The translations under genes and the position numbers were made by a program. From Ascidia mentula (Eukaryota; Chordata; Ascidiacea; Phlebobranchia; Ascidiidae), in assembly GCA_947561715.1 (NCBI GenBank), contig OX387197.1:8987001-9051000 (forward strand): 64,000 nt of DNA. Direction: 5' to 3'. Below the pieces are notes generated by a model. It saw nothing but the letters and a program-made list of their open reading frames with translations, did not search any database and had not been told where the DNA came from. Below are positions 1-11,311 of the stretch, in pieces (position 1 is the stretch's first letter; the number at the start of each line of letters is the position of its first letter).

Positions 1-39
1 AACCACTCTACTAGGGGCTCAAAATAATTTCACACATAC

Positions 40-2077
40 CAAAGTTCAATTTTGTCATAGGCTGCTTGAGTGTTGCGTGGAGGGCACATCTTCCTACATG
101 CAGCCAAAAGTGTTATCTGATTTGTTTTTCTCAATGTTTAAATAAATCTAAACTTGGTACCTGATCGTGACGTAACATGTTGTTTAAATCTTGCACTTCT
201 CAACATTACTCTTTTGCACCATGGGCAATGAAAATGAGTTTTGAAACTTTGTAGTTTTGAGCTGAGGCAATTTCTTTTGCATGGAAGACAGCAGTCTAAT
301 AAATAAAATATTTGTCCTCGTAAAAAGTCTAATCTAATAAGCATCCACTAAACAAAATAAAAAACAATTTTGAAATAAGTCTAATAAAAAATTTGCACTT
401 TTTTATGACAAAAATTGTCCTGAATGGGTTTCAAAAAAACTGTGAACACATGCAGCAATAAAACAGATTAAGGGTATTACACTTTTGTTACACTTTCAAA
501 CAAAAATACAGTGGAATAAATGAGAAACAAATATTCAGATACTTAGTAATGTTGTGATACCAACATGTACAACGAAATGAAAGACTTTATAATGTTAACT
601 CACAAGTAGTTTCTCCACAAATGAACCACACAGAATAGTTAAGATGAATAGTCTGAAGATGTCTAACCAGCTGGGATGGAATGGAACTTTGATGCTTGCA
701 CAAAGGACAACTGGTGACTGCAGCAAATTGGTCAACATACTCATCAAATGTTTGATCACAAAAGTATGTTAGTTTTTCATCCTTTAATATATTGTGTTTG
801 TCCAAGTCAAAAGAAACGTTCCCATTTTCAGAGACATCCCCATCTATACAAATTGTACATGTTTTTCTTGTTTTATGAACTGTTTTTAACAATGACAATA
901 ATTTTAACAGAAACAAGACAATTTTGTTCACTTATTAGTTTTTTTATACATTTTTGCATGTTAAAAAAAGTCCTACTTGCTACAGCATTACATTGAAAAT
1001 AATGCTTCACTATATACAAAAGAAAAGCTAACACAACGGATAAAAGTAACATACCACTGAGTTTAGTGAAAGAGTTTTGGGTTTTTAACTTTTTTGTCTT
1101 TGTAGGATGGTCTTTATTGCAAATAGTTCTCTGTGGTCGCTTTTTTCCTGGCTTGTTGTCTAAAAGTTTATGTCTTGTTTCCTTTACCATGTTAAAAAAA
1201 TTTAGCAAATAAAGACGAAGCTCAGCAAAGAAAAACAAATTATTATAATTAACATTTAACACCAAATGATTAGCTTCAAACAAACTACAATGCAATGACT
1301 AAAGTTGAGTATGAATAAGTTATTATTGGGAATAAAACATGTATCCAGAACTACACATGTATATGGCCTATAGCTACACGTTATTGGTATTACTTACATT
1401 TGGATGACTTTACTTTTTTGACAGTTGTTTCTTCTGTACAATGAAGCTCTGCACAAATACACTAAATTATTCGCAAATCTGTTTTGCTATATATATATAC
1501 CATTGTTGTTTATTTGTAGTTGTGTTTTCATGCAAACATGTTCATTGTGTTAAAAATTAAATTTGCATTGTGAATTTGAATCCTATGCTTTTGTGTATGG
1601 AGTCTGATTTAACTGAGCAACATTTTAATGATGAAAAGAATTTTTTATTGAAAACCTGTCATACCACCAATGTGCCTTCGTAAGGTAAAGCCCCTGGAAA
1701 ATGATTTAGAACAACCAGGACAATGGAAATGTCCATGTTCCTCTGAATGCATGCCACAGGAAAGTTTGCAGAGCAGGGAATAACCTGAACCACAAGAATG
1801 CCATTTGCAAGCAAATAAAAACAAAGTGAAAAATTTAAGTTAAAAGATGAAATTTCCAGACAATGGAAAACCTATGCAATCTAGCATGATAATTCTAAAA
1901 CTTTTTTAAAGCTACAATGATACCTTCTTCATGATTCCACACACAAACAACTCCTCTTTTTAAATGGTTTCTTCTCACATGATATGGCATATCTTGTATA
2001 CCTTCAGCAGTACAAAGCAGGCATTTCTCCCAACTCAGGATTACTTCATTGATGTTTTCACTTAGCTTCACAAACAT
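40..2077 (-). CDS. C2H2 zinc-finger protein, seven exons, incomplete at the left edge
   Basis: Exons on the minus strand: 2077-1924 (ATG at 2077), 1784-1665, 1448-1398, 1159-1055, 879-604, 295-161 and 93-40. Every junction is GT-AG and every intron is phase 1, so the frame stays open for about 298 codons and continues beyond base 1. Four C-x2-C...H fingers are visible: CLLC...HVRRNH in exon 1, CPGC...HIGELH split between exons 2 and 3, CPLC...HLQTIH in exon 5, and CPWC...H in exon 6. Exon 4 is a Lys/Arg-rich linker that could act as a nuclear localisation signal. Fingers 1 and 3 are each followed by an aromatic stretch (VVCVW, SVWFIC), suggesting a repeated module larger than a standard finger. 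Nucleic-acid binding is inferred from the fingers. I do not recognise a specific orthologue. Confidence 0.65.
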
Positions 2078-2477
2078 ATTTAAACACCACAAAACCTAAT
2101 TGCAAATTCAGCTTGAATAGACAACAAAAACATTTTTAAAAGTTTTACGTGTTGGTATAGGCAGATTTTCACCAGATCTGCTTTTCACAAGGGCTGTTGG
2201 AAGTTTTTTCCGGCTATTGTTTACACGCACTTTCACAAAACCTAGTTGCACAATTTGTTGCACATTATGTACCAGCACATACCGTTCAAAGTCAGCGTTG
2301 GCCTTGTCTGGCGTCGGCGGCCTTCACCAGATTCCCACAATTCTCTGCGGCCTATGGCAGATCAGGAGTCATTGAAAAAAATGGATGCTTACTTTGAAAC
2401 GGGAAAAAGCAAGATTTTTAATTTGAATAGAAAGGCCAAAGCTAATATCCTACTCATTGAGCAGACGTTTCAAACAC

Positions 2478-2526
2478 CACTGGGGTCGATCGGCGCAAGC
2501 TCACTGGGTCGATCGGCGCAAGCTCA
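2478..2526. repeat. Tandem duplication of a 24-bp unit
   Basis: The unit ACTGGGTCGATCGGCGCAAG plus four further bases occurs twice in a row, the first copy differing slightly. It is GC-rich compared with its surroundings and lies in a stretch without a recognisable gene. Confidence 0.5.
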
Positions 2527-3479
2527 TTTTGCATCCCAGGAAAATTTTAGTTTTTCGCCCCATTGGACCACTTTCTACCACCAAATTGGCTGATTAATTA
2601 ATTGCTATTGTAGAATACACGGTTTTGTTAGACAAATCGGTATATGGGTCGCACGTTTTTTTTTACGAAGTGATGTGCACCCCCAACAGTTTGCGCCCCA
2701 GGTGGTTGAAAGTTCGCCTCATGGACGCGCCGGCCCTGTCCATGTACTCTTTCACGTGTTAAACATAGCGAAGGAATACTTGATGATCAGACATATGAGA
2801 ATAACTTACCACGCCCTAGCAATGGTTTCGAAGAATTAGCTGCCATGGTTGCACTTCTTAACCATTAATTCACGCGTAACCAATTATGAATTATATCAAA
2901 AAAAACTTGGTGACTGAGCACGAAACTATGATTTGGGCAGTAGGTGAATTAAAAAGCCGCTCAGTGATTTACTTACGAGCTGTGCGCTCAAATGTAAGCC
3001 TATACTGGTAAATTTAAAAAAGCGACTTATTTTCAAACCGCAGATTGATGCATCACTCTCTCCATAATAACACTGCGTGTCAATAAAATGCATAATATCC
3101 TATCCGATGCTGTTTCTTTTAACATAAAAAAACGTCGCTGTACCCAAGTGTGTTCTGCACAACAAATGAAAATACTACAAGTAAGCAACAGTACCAGATG
3201 TATTAATCTGCAAATAAATGGTTGGAAAAGCATTTTTATCCTAAAAACGGACAAACATTCCTCAAATTGCTCGTTTTTGGGATCCTGTAGTCTGTGATAC
3301 TCGCCGACTTCCAATTTTTCTGTTGTTTGTTATTAAGTTTTTTTGTGACGTGTTATACCATATTAATAAATATTTGTTCCACTTATGATAAGCTAACCTT
3401 AACGTAGCATTCTGTTTGACAATTACACATTTTGCCATACCGATAAACTACACGAATCGGTGTTAACAAACTGCCGGAT

Positions 3480-3541
3480 CCAAATTATCCGGCCGGATTT
3501 GTGTGATAACTATCCGGATCCGGTCGGGCCGGATAATTTGG
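3480..3541. repeat. Foldback hairpin with 15-bp perfect arms
   Basis: The arm CCAAATTATCCGGCC (3480-3494) is exactly complementary to GGCCGGATAATTTGG (3527-3541). The loop between them is also rich in CCGG and GGATCC. It looks like a small foldback MITE or its terminal part. Confidence 0.55.
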
Positions 3542-3601
3542 AACTGGGAACATCACTAGTAAATCATACCACCTACCTGTCTTGCAACAGCATCACTGGA
3601 G

Positions 3602-3877
3602 CAGTGGTTCCCAACAGGCGTGATTGGGCCCTTTTGGAGTGCCAATTGTAACCTTTAGGGATGTCGCGAGCTTTACATGCTTACTCTGGTGATTTTTTAA
3701 ACATATCATTTATTGCTAGCATAATGCCATATAGAGGGCGCAATTCTTTTAGAGTTTTGATGATATTAGCTCTCCCATGCGTGGCGGACTCTTAATTGTT
3801 TGTCGCCATTAGGTGCCGCAATATATTTACAAATTCCGAAGGGTTGGCTTGAGCCAAGAAAGGTTTGGGAACCACTG
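3602..3877. mobile_element. hAT-type MITE remnant
   Basis: It starts with CAGTGGTTCCCAA and ends with TTTGGGAACCACTG, the classic hAT-style terminal inverted repeat. Its length is about 276 bp with no coding capacity. I could not find a matching 8-bp target-site duplication, so the insertion is old, rearranged or nested. Confidence 0.55.
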
Positions 3878-4310
3878 GACTTAATTTATCTCCAACGGCA
3901 TAAATATATACAGCGATTCCATCCATACGAAGTCACAATTACCTGATGCAGTGAATATGAAATTTTTTAGGGGCCGCAAAAAAATAAATATGAAACCTTC
4001 TGCGTGGGGTCGCAAAACCGACGCACTTTGACAAGTTGTTGTTTGTGCTTAAATTTGTGTAAGGTTCAATGTACATACAGTATGTTGCCAATACTCAAGA
4101 GAGTTGCTAGAAGTATGTTGTTTTGTTGTCACACATTGATTTTGCTAATGTTCGATTCTTATGTTACAGTTATATCGTGTTTGCCGCGGGCGTAGCTGAT
4201 GGTAGTGAAACCGCATCTATGGCTCTGATTTTAGTCGTAGTACCTTAAGGAGGTTGTTACCTCACAATACGAGTATGTACAATGACCATTGTGACGTAAA
4301 AATTTTATCA

Positions 4311-4542
4311 CAGAGTTTCTCAAACTGTGTATGACTGCAATTGTCGTTTTTATCGAAGACACCAATCAAGAACAAACAGCGTTTGGAACCAAAAGTAGCC
4401 TCGAATCAAAGCAATTCGTTTACCTAACCAGGGTCACCTGTTCTTTCCTTTTTTACTCAAACTGGCTTCAAAGTTTGTTGTGCCGCATTCAAATTGGGAG
4501 AATGGAAGTGTGTCGTAAGCCTAAAAAGTTTGAGAACCTTTA
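4311..4542. mobile_element. Possible hAT-type MITE
   Basis: The left end CAGAGTTTCTCAAACT is roughly complementary to the right end AGTTTGAGAACCTTT. This matches the terminal style of nonautonomous hAT elements. The duplication flanks are unclear. Confidence 0.35.
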
Positions 4543-4766
4543 AACTATTCCATACTATTGCTTTATTTTCCATAAAAATCCACATGTGAGCTTTTTATTG
4601 CATCCACCACGAATGCCAGTTCAAAACGTGGTATTTTCAAGTAAACAAACCATGATGCAGTTGGGCCGTGCACTTATGGAACATGGCTTGTTTGCGAAAA
4701 CTCACGAACACTTCGACCAAGATGTTAATCACGTCCCGTACTTTTATCAGATGATCAATAATGTAA

Positions 4767-4850
4767 TCGTTGATGTATATTGTGCATATATAGATAATCG
4801 TTGATGTTTATTATGTATATATGGATAGGCGTTAATGTATATTGTGTATG
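4767..4850. repeat. Imperfect minisatellite, 31-bp unit, about 2.7 copies
   Basis: A unit beginning GTTGATGTATATTGTG and ending near GATAATC recurs with substitutions at about 31-bp spacing. It is AT-rich and non-coding. Confidence 0.5.
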
Positions 4851-5262
4851 CACATAAAATCTTTAGGTAAGTTATATGTAGCAGAAGAAGGACGAGTAAC
4901 CGGACAGCCTATTGCTTATACCGCATATCTTACGAAAGCCACTCAGAAAACCATTGATGCCAAAAAATGTTACAAAAACAACAAACGTTAATCACAGCCA
5001 AATTGCATGCCACAGTTCCTGTCTGTATAAAAATCGATTAAATAACTTACTAGGGAAATAGATCATTACCCTGAAAGATTCCCACACAAAGGCTATATGT
5101 CAACAGTTTATTGCAACATCCTGTTAATAATATACCACACAGCGACACAGATTATAGTAAATCACCAATCCAACGTCAATAAACTTTCAACGTAAATCAA
5201 CAAGGTATTTTCCTACACCCATGCCCAACCAACGAAGTTTCATCACCAAGTATCACGTTCAT

Positions 5263-6433
5263 TTACTTGTTTTGCGTGTTTGTTATCATCCTTATTTCAG
5301 AGACATCGACGTGCGCCGGTGCTTTCAAAGCGAACAACACGGCCTCCGCGGCATCTTCGGTCTGCAACCATTTTAAATCCTCGTACCAACCTTTGCCGTT
5401 GTTGAGTGGCGTTCTGTTCAGCCTAATAAAACTTGTGTGTCATACAGAGTAAAACCATGTTAGTAATACGAAATTTGACAAAAAAAAACAAATTTATCAA
5501 TGTTTGGCTTTATATGAAGTTTTCGTGCGTATGAAAATGCACAAATTAACCTTGTGTGGGGGGTTCATGATTATTATTTTGGCTTACAGACGTTTTTAAA
5601 AATTGTGTAAGCTGCATACAGATTCCACCTATATATGGTCTCATCAGTGCAGCTGGCGGGACTATCAGACGCTTTTAACATGTTAACATCAACGTTGCCA
5701 ACCCTTGCTCTCGTGTGCTTTAAGAACTGAAAAATAAAATGTTAATCTCGAGTACAAAAATTGTGGGAAGAACCTTGGAGAGAATTCACTTTCAGTCCTT
5801 CCTGGTGAAATGGCCGTGCATCGTATGTGGGTTTTTGCTTCGATCAACTCATTTCTTAAACACTGCGTTATTGCGGACACGGCGAACTTGGTAGCAGAGT
5901 ACATCGACAAATGTATGACTCGGTATCCGGACATGCCAACAATATTGATCACGTGACCGTCGTCGACCCCGCTTTCTCTCATAAGCTTCACAGACTCCCG
6001 GCAGCCAATGGCAACAGCAACCATATTCACATCGATCATCTCCCTCCATTCCTGCGGTAAAAACAAGAACTTTACTTTTGTTTTTGAGTTTAGTTTGTAT
6101 ATAGAGTACCTCTGTACTTCCGGAGAGAAGGGGGGCGTGGTGTGCAAGCGCGGCGTTGTTCACACAAACATGCATGGTACCAAATGTCGAGCGAATGAAC
6201 TCAAACATTTTTAGCACTTGCGATTCGTCTTTGACGTCACAGCGGTAAGGATGTACTAGCCCAGTTCCCATCTCATTTACGTCATCAGCTAACCTATTCA
6301 GCTGTTTTTCGTTTCTTGCACAAGCCACAACTTTCATTCCATTTTCCGCAAGCTTTTTGGTGATTGCATTTCCAATGCCGACAGAAGCCCCCGTCACTAA
6401 AGCAATCTTACCAAACCAACGATCCATTTGCAA
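5263..6433 (-). CDS. DHRS11: Short-chain dehydrogenase/reductase, DHRS11 type, complete
   Basis: Three exons: 6433-6110, 6051-5774 and 5422-5263, all GT-AG, joining in phase into 253 aa (DHRS11 proteins are about 260 aa). An NAD(P)-binding Rossmann fold is shown by TGASVGIG near residues 15-22, the CDV segment, and NNAA in place of NNAG. The active site has Ser149, Tyr159 and Lys163 (YSATK). The Ser-Tyr spacing is three residues shorter than in human DHRS11. The stretches PYRCD, LLSGST and VDDGH, and the C-terminal EDAAEAV...APAHV...IRM, are typical of DHRS11, which reduces keto groups of steroids and small carbonyls in the cytosol. The start is the first ATG of the open frame. A read-through of the second intron gives a false C-terminus; the true last exon lies 350 bp further on. 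A possible AATAAA on the minus strand lies at 5107-5112. Confidence 0.87.
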
Positions 6434-9400
6434 TTAAAGTTAAAAAACACAGTTTCCACCTATACTGCAATTGGAATGAATGATTGATAGGTGCGTTCTA
6501 ATTTATTATGCGTACACAGTTTTGCCAGTAAAGTAAATGTCCACTTCATTTAGTCTCCCGTAAAAATTTGATAAACAATGCAAACAACGGATTGGACAAT
6601 TTTAAAATAAAACAGTTCTGTTAACGTCTACTGAAAGATAAAATGCGAAACCGGTATCTGGTAACCACGTTGCCATTTGCCGAGCCTTTTTTCTAAACAT
6701 GTTGGGAAATCCGGTGAATGAAGCTCAGACTTTTTTGTTTTGGACATAGCATTGTAGGCAGTAACATATTTAACTTCGAAAAACTTGTTACTGTATCGGC
6801 TACTGTTAAATTTAAATACAGCAACTGTTTCACAAATAGTTGAACGGTTAAGTGCATTCCACCCCAAGCAACCGATACGCTCATACAGTAATTAGTCATG
6901 TGGTTTAGCGCACTTGCCGTGATAAATGCACAACAAAGCTGACCAAACCAGTAGAGCCACCCTTCTACAGCGAATAACCTTTTTCTTCTTCCTCAATTAA
7001 GGTCACCCCACGCAGTCGAGGTTAACATAGCAAACTTAATTATCCTTTTTTCCCAAGTCAGGCAACCAATACCATGATACTTTTCGTAACAATTGAAAAA
7101 TTATGGATGACAATCAACGGCCAGAGCAGTTGAGAAATTCCTTGTTCAAATAAGATTTATCAACAATAGTGCATTCACTGCATGCTATAAGATGCGACGT
7201 GAACTACATTTACATTTGAGGGCCGCACCGAGTTTACATTTGGGACTTGCCGCTAAAATTCTAGCAAAAGGTTATAACGCTGTGCGAGAATAAATTCGCC
7301 GAGCAAGATATACATTGACAGGATTGCCAGCCATCTGGAAATATAAGATAGGTGACTGGGAAATTTTTATCATCCCAAACAAATTTACTGATTGATGTTG
7401 ATGTTGTAGTATTACGATATTATAACAACAGAAATAATTAAATGATAGTTATTTTAGAAGTTGACCTTCCGGATAACCTTAGAAATAAAGGTGGTATGGC
7501 ACCTCTGGCTATGCACACTATCTTGGACAGAATACTGAACAGTTTTTAGTGCATATTTTGCGGTGTCTCTAACACATGTTTTAGTGTCATCACTTAGGCA
7601 TGCAAAGGCAACAAAGCAGTGACATTTTCCGGAATCTAACTGCATGTAAAGTTGTTGGCAGCCGCAAAATCATTTTTCACTTTACTGTTGGCAAAAGTCG
7701 CATCGAAATCCACGAATCTGTACCACGGCATGACAGCACCGGAGAAAACATCGATCACCACCACAAGTAAGCTGAGCAACTTCCCAGTAAGTGCACTGTG
7801 TAATCGATTGATAACGTGACGACTACACAGCTTCTCTGACTTTTGCGCAGAGGTTTGTTATCGTTATTTCGGTTCTCCATATCATACTTGCAAACTGAGG
7901 CTGTTAATCGAATAAACTATCTTTGCCTTTGGTATTTCTCCAAAGTCGACAGCTTTCCTATACGAGTATACAGCCCAAACACATCAACATTCTGAGGTTA
8001 CAACAATTTAAAACCAAAAATAAACGTGAAGGCGAATAGTTATTCTGCAACAACAAAAAACATTGCTTGTTTTTGCTTCGATTCAATTTCCTGTTGCAAA
8101 AACGATAATTCAAACTGATCATTTCATTTTGCACGGAAACCTGCAACACCATATAACAACAAACATCAAAAATAAAAACGCATGTCCACCTATAACACCA
8201 TACATGGCATAAATTATAAATCAAATAATAAATCAACCTCAAAAACGCGAAATGGTTGGCAGCGAATTCGGTTTAACTTTTCGCCAAAATTAAATCATAA
8301 TTAAGTCCATCTCGTATCTAAAACTTCGTTCCCGTCACAATATTTTCGTTTCAATTCAAGCTAAATTAAGGGAGGTGGTAGGGGTCCAAATAATAAAGGC
8401 TGTGGGAAAAAAAAACGAATCAAACCCGAAGTTGATGAATTTGAATGTAATACATAGCCAGAGAGAGTGCAGTTAATTGGGTTCATGTTAAAAGAAGACT
8501 ACTTTAAAAATGACGCTGGTGTTAAAGGTTATGACACGATTGGTGTCGAACGCAGTGGTGGAATTCAGCCGGATCGCACCGGTTCTATAGAAGCGTCCCA
8601 CAAAATTTTATGTGATCAGCGAATCAGTTAGCATCACTGAGCAGTGTTTCTTTTGGCCTCTTAGTACACCTTAGATATACAATTGTTCCCGAAAGCCACC
8701 TTTGTGATTTGGTTAAATCGTAATGGAACCCGATCGATGGTAGCACTTAGTTGTGCTTCCCAAAATGGCCATGAAGTCCTGTTGTTGTTTTTGAATATTT
8801 GTTACAGATACTCACCCAGAAAAGCAAACAGGGATTTATTAGTACCTTTATTCTTTTCAACCAACCATTAAGTTAACCAGTACTAGCAGTTCATGGAAAA
8901 TAACTTTGAGATAATTTTGTCATGGGGCGGCCTCCATATATGTGCTGAAAATACAGACTGTTAAGTTCCCGCAAACCAGCAAACACAGACAGATATTAAT
9001 TAAAGTGCATCACGACAGAGGATCACACGACACTACTTGAGCGACAATTTTGGTTGCTGTGAATAATGGACAACCACAGCATCTAAACTACGAGAAGTTT
9101 TCAATTTGGAGATTTCGTTTGAGTGACAATCTTCCATGTGTTTTGGTATTTTTTGGTTTAAATCACATAAACCTCGTAAAATGCTTTTTGTGTGAAAATC
9201 AAATTGTTCTATTGGTCGTACTGTTTCTTTTGCCATGTTGCTTCGTCCTGGTATGTGGCCTTTAGCCAAATTGCTCTGGTCCCATATGTTATTTAAACCA
9301 CATACGCTTTAACGTAAAGTGGGGTGTGCAAAAGGCCTTGACTAAGATGGGACAAGAAGGCGCTCTTATGTGCGGTATGAAATCGTTGTTTTTGCGATTA

Positions 9401-9560
9401 TTGTTGCCTGTTATTAGTCGCAAACTATATTTTGACTGGTGAACTTGTTTTAGTGTTTGCCTTTGTTGGAATATAGGTGTTATATGCAGAGTATTTCAGC
9501 GTGTATTGCTGTGTTATTGTGAAATCTAATTGTCAAAAACCTGCCGTAATATATTCGCAC
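6434..9560. other. Gene-poor intergenic stretch
   Basis: I see no exon with family-level similarity here. Short ORFs on both strands (under 95 codons) look random. One end of a MITE family also found at 17891 sits at 8553-8595. Confidence 0.55.
8553..8595. mobile_element. Solo end of the CAGTGGTGG MITE family
   Basis: It begins CAGTGGTGGAATTCAGCC and continues with CGCACCGGTTCTATAGAA. This closely matches the inverted right end of the MITE at 17891-18077. The other end is missing. Confidence 0.5.
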
Positions 9561-9569
9561 ATTTAACGT

Positions 9570-9583
9570 GCTGTCATGGCGAC
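9570..9583. promoter_or_regulatory. X-box-like RFX site in a diverged copy of the CFAP141 promoter
   Basis: GCTGTCATGGCGAC fits the palindromic RFX-site form (GYTRCC-AT-GGYRAC) with one deviation. About 100 bp around it resembles 10580-10680, including the following AAGCTT, GTTGTTTATTTG and AGTTTGACT blocks. It is therefore probably a decayed duplicate of the promoter of CFAP141. No ciliary ORF follows it directly. Confidence 0.4.
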
Positions 9584-10590
9584 ATAAAGCTTCCAAAAAA
9601 TTTCTAAACAAGTGTTGTTTATTTGCCGGTGTACAGTTTGACTCAGTCAACATGCGAAAATACCAAACAAGTTGCAAAACCATGGGCGTGACGGACATTT
9701 GGCATTGTTAAGCATTTACAACAACTAAACCTCAATATCAGCACTCCGCAGCGCTACTGGCGAGAATCAACAACGGGCACATTTTTAATGGCGCGCTTGA
9801 AATGAATACTGTATTCATTTTTTTTCAGTATTCCAAAGTTAATTATTAATAATTTTTTTTATGTATTGGTGACTATCATGTTAGGGTCCATGGCTTTGCA
9901 GTTGCGAAATATTCCGAACGTCTAATTCCATAGTCATAATAGGCAATTGATGATGTAATAATAATATGAGATGTTTAATCTTAAAGACACTATGTTTGAG
10001 CGGGCAATCCCGTTTAATATCAAGTATTAGGCCTACGTTCCCTGTTGAGACGAGATGTATTGTGTTTGTATTGGTTGATGCCACCGAGTTTACACAAGAA
10101 TGTATACGCCTGTGCCCTAAAGGACCATCGTGGTGCAACGATTATTTTTTTTTTGAAACAAAATTAAAATTTAAAATGGCACGAAACGTAAGAAACACGA
10201 TGAGCATAATGTGCGCTAATACAACAACACACCATTGACAGAGATTCATCAAAAAAAGTAGCCTAGATTATTCCATGTTGTTTTGCATTCATTACTTTTA
10301 AGTATTAATAAGCTGGTTCAATAACATTCAAGAATTTTTTTTTTCTTTTTTTGGGCCTTTTAAGGTTTTTTGCCATTTTGTGGCGTGTTTTTTTTGAGAT
10401 CAGGTAAAATAAATTGCGACTTTACAGTTAATAAAAATAGCCCCATTCCATTTTTTGGCTTTCTTTCTTATGAAAAAATAGTCTCGCGAGATTACCCACG
10501 TACCAAACCACAATATTCCAAAACGCAGTCTTTACATAGAAATCTACAACTCTGCCGGAAGGTGGCAGTAAGATAGCGCACATATGACGT

Positions 10591-10604
10591 GCTGCCATGA
10601 CGAC
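10591..10604. promoter_or_regulatory. X-box (RFX binding site) upstream of CFAP141
   Basis: GCTGCCATGACGAC matches the X-box half-sites separated by AT with one deviation. It lies 121 bp before the CFAP141 start codon. RFX factors drive ciliary genes in animals, so the position next to a ciliary gene is meaningful. Binding itself is inferred. Confidence 0.5.
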
Positions 10605-10694
10605 ATGAAGCTTGATTTTAAGGTCTGAATATCCACTGTTGTTTATTTGAAGCAGAAGTTTGACTTACTTGTGAGAGAAAAACATAACTTCTAA

Positions 10695-11087
<393 letters not shown>

Positions 11088-11311
11088 GTTTACAAAATTG
11101 CACATATTTTTCATTGAATTTGTTGCATTGTTTGCGTTTGCAATATAATACTGCACACTTGTATTTGGTCATTTTCGAGTGTTTATTGATAATGAAAGCA
11201 TTTGTTGTTCAGTTGGTGTAACTGTTTGACATTGTGTGTTACAGTGTAACACATTCCATTAAACACATGTGTGTTTTCAGACATTAGTATTTTTGATTTA
11301 AAATAACAAGT

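Larger units (their letters stand above)
2100..5250. other. Intergenic stretch with MITE remnants, no gene recognised
   Basis: About 3 kb between the zinc-finger gene and the dehydrogenase. Only short ORFs occur, none with a recognisable domain. It holds a foldback hairpin, two hAT-type MITE-like repeats and an imperfect minisatellite, listed separately. Confidence 0.6.

Noticed and set aside
2246..2593. 115-codon plus-strand ORF
   Set aside because: No domain, and it spans a tandem duplication. It may be repeat-derived; no support for a gene.
5689..5760. C-terminal extension of the dehydrogenase reading through after FSPRFF
   Set aside because: It is intron read-through. The exon at 5263-5422 joins in phase and gives the conserved DHRS11 C-terminus.
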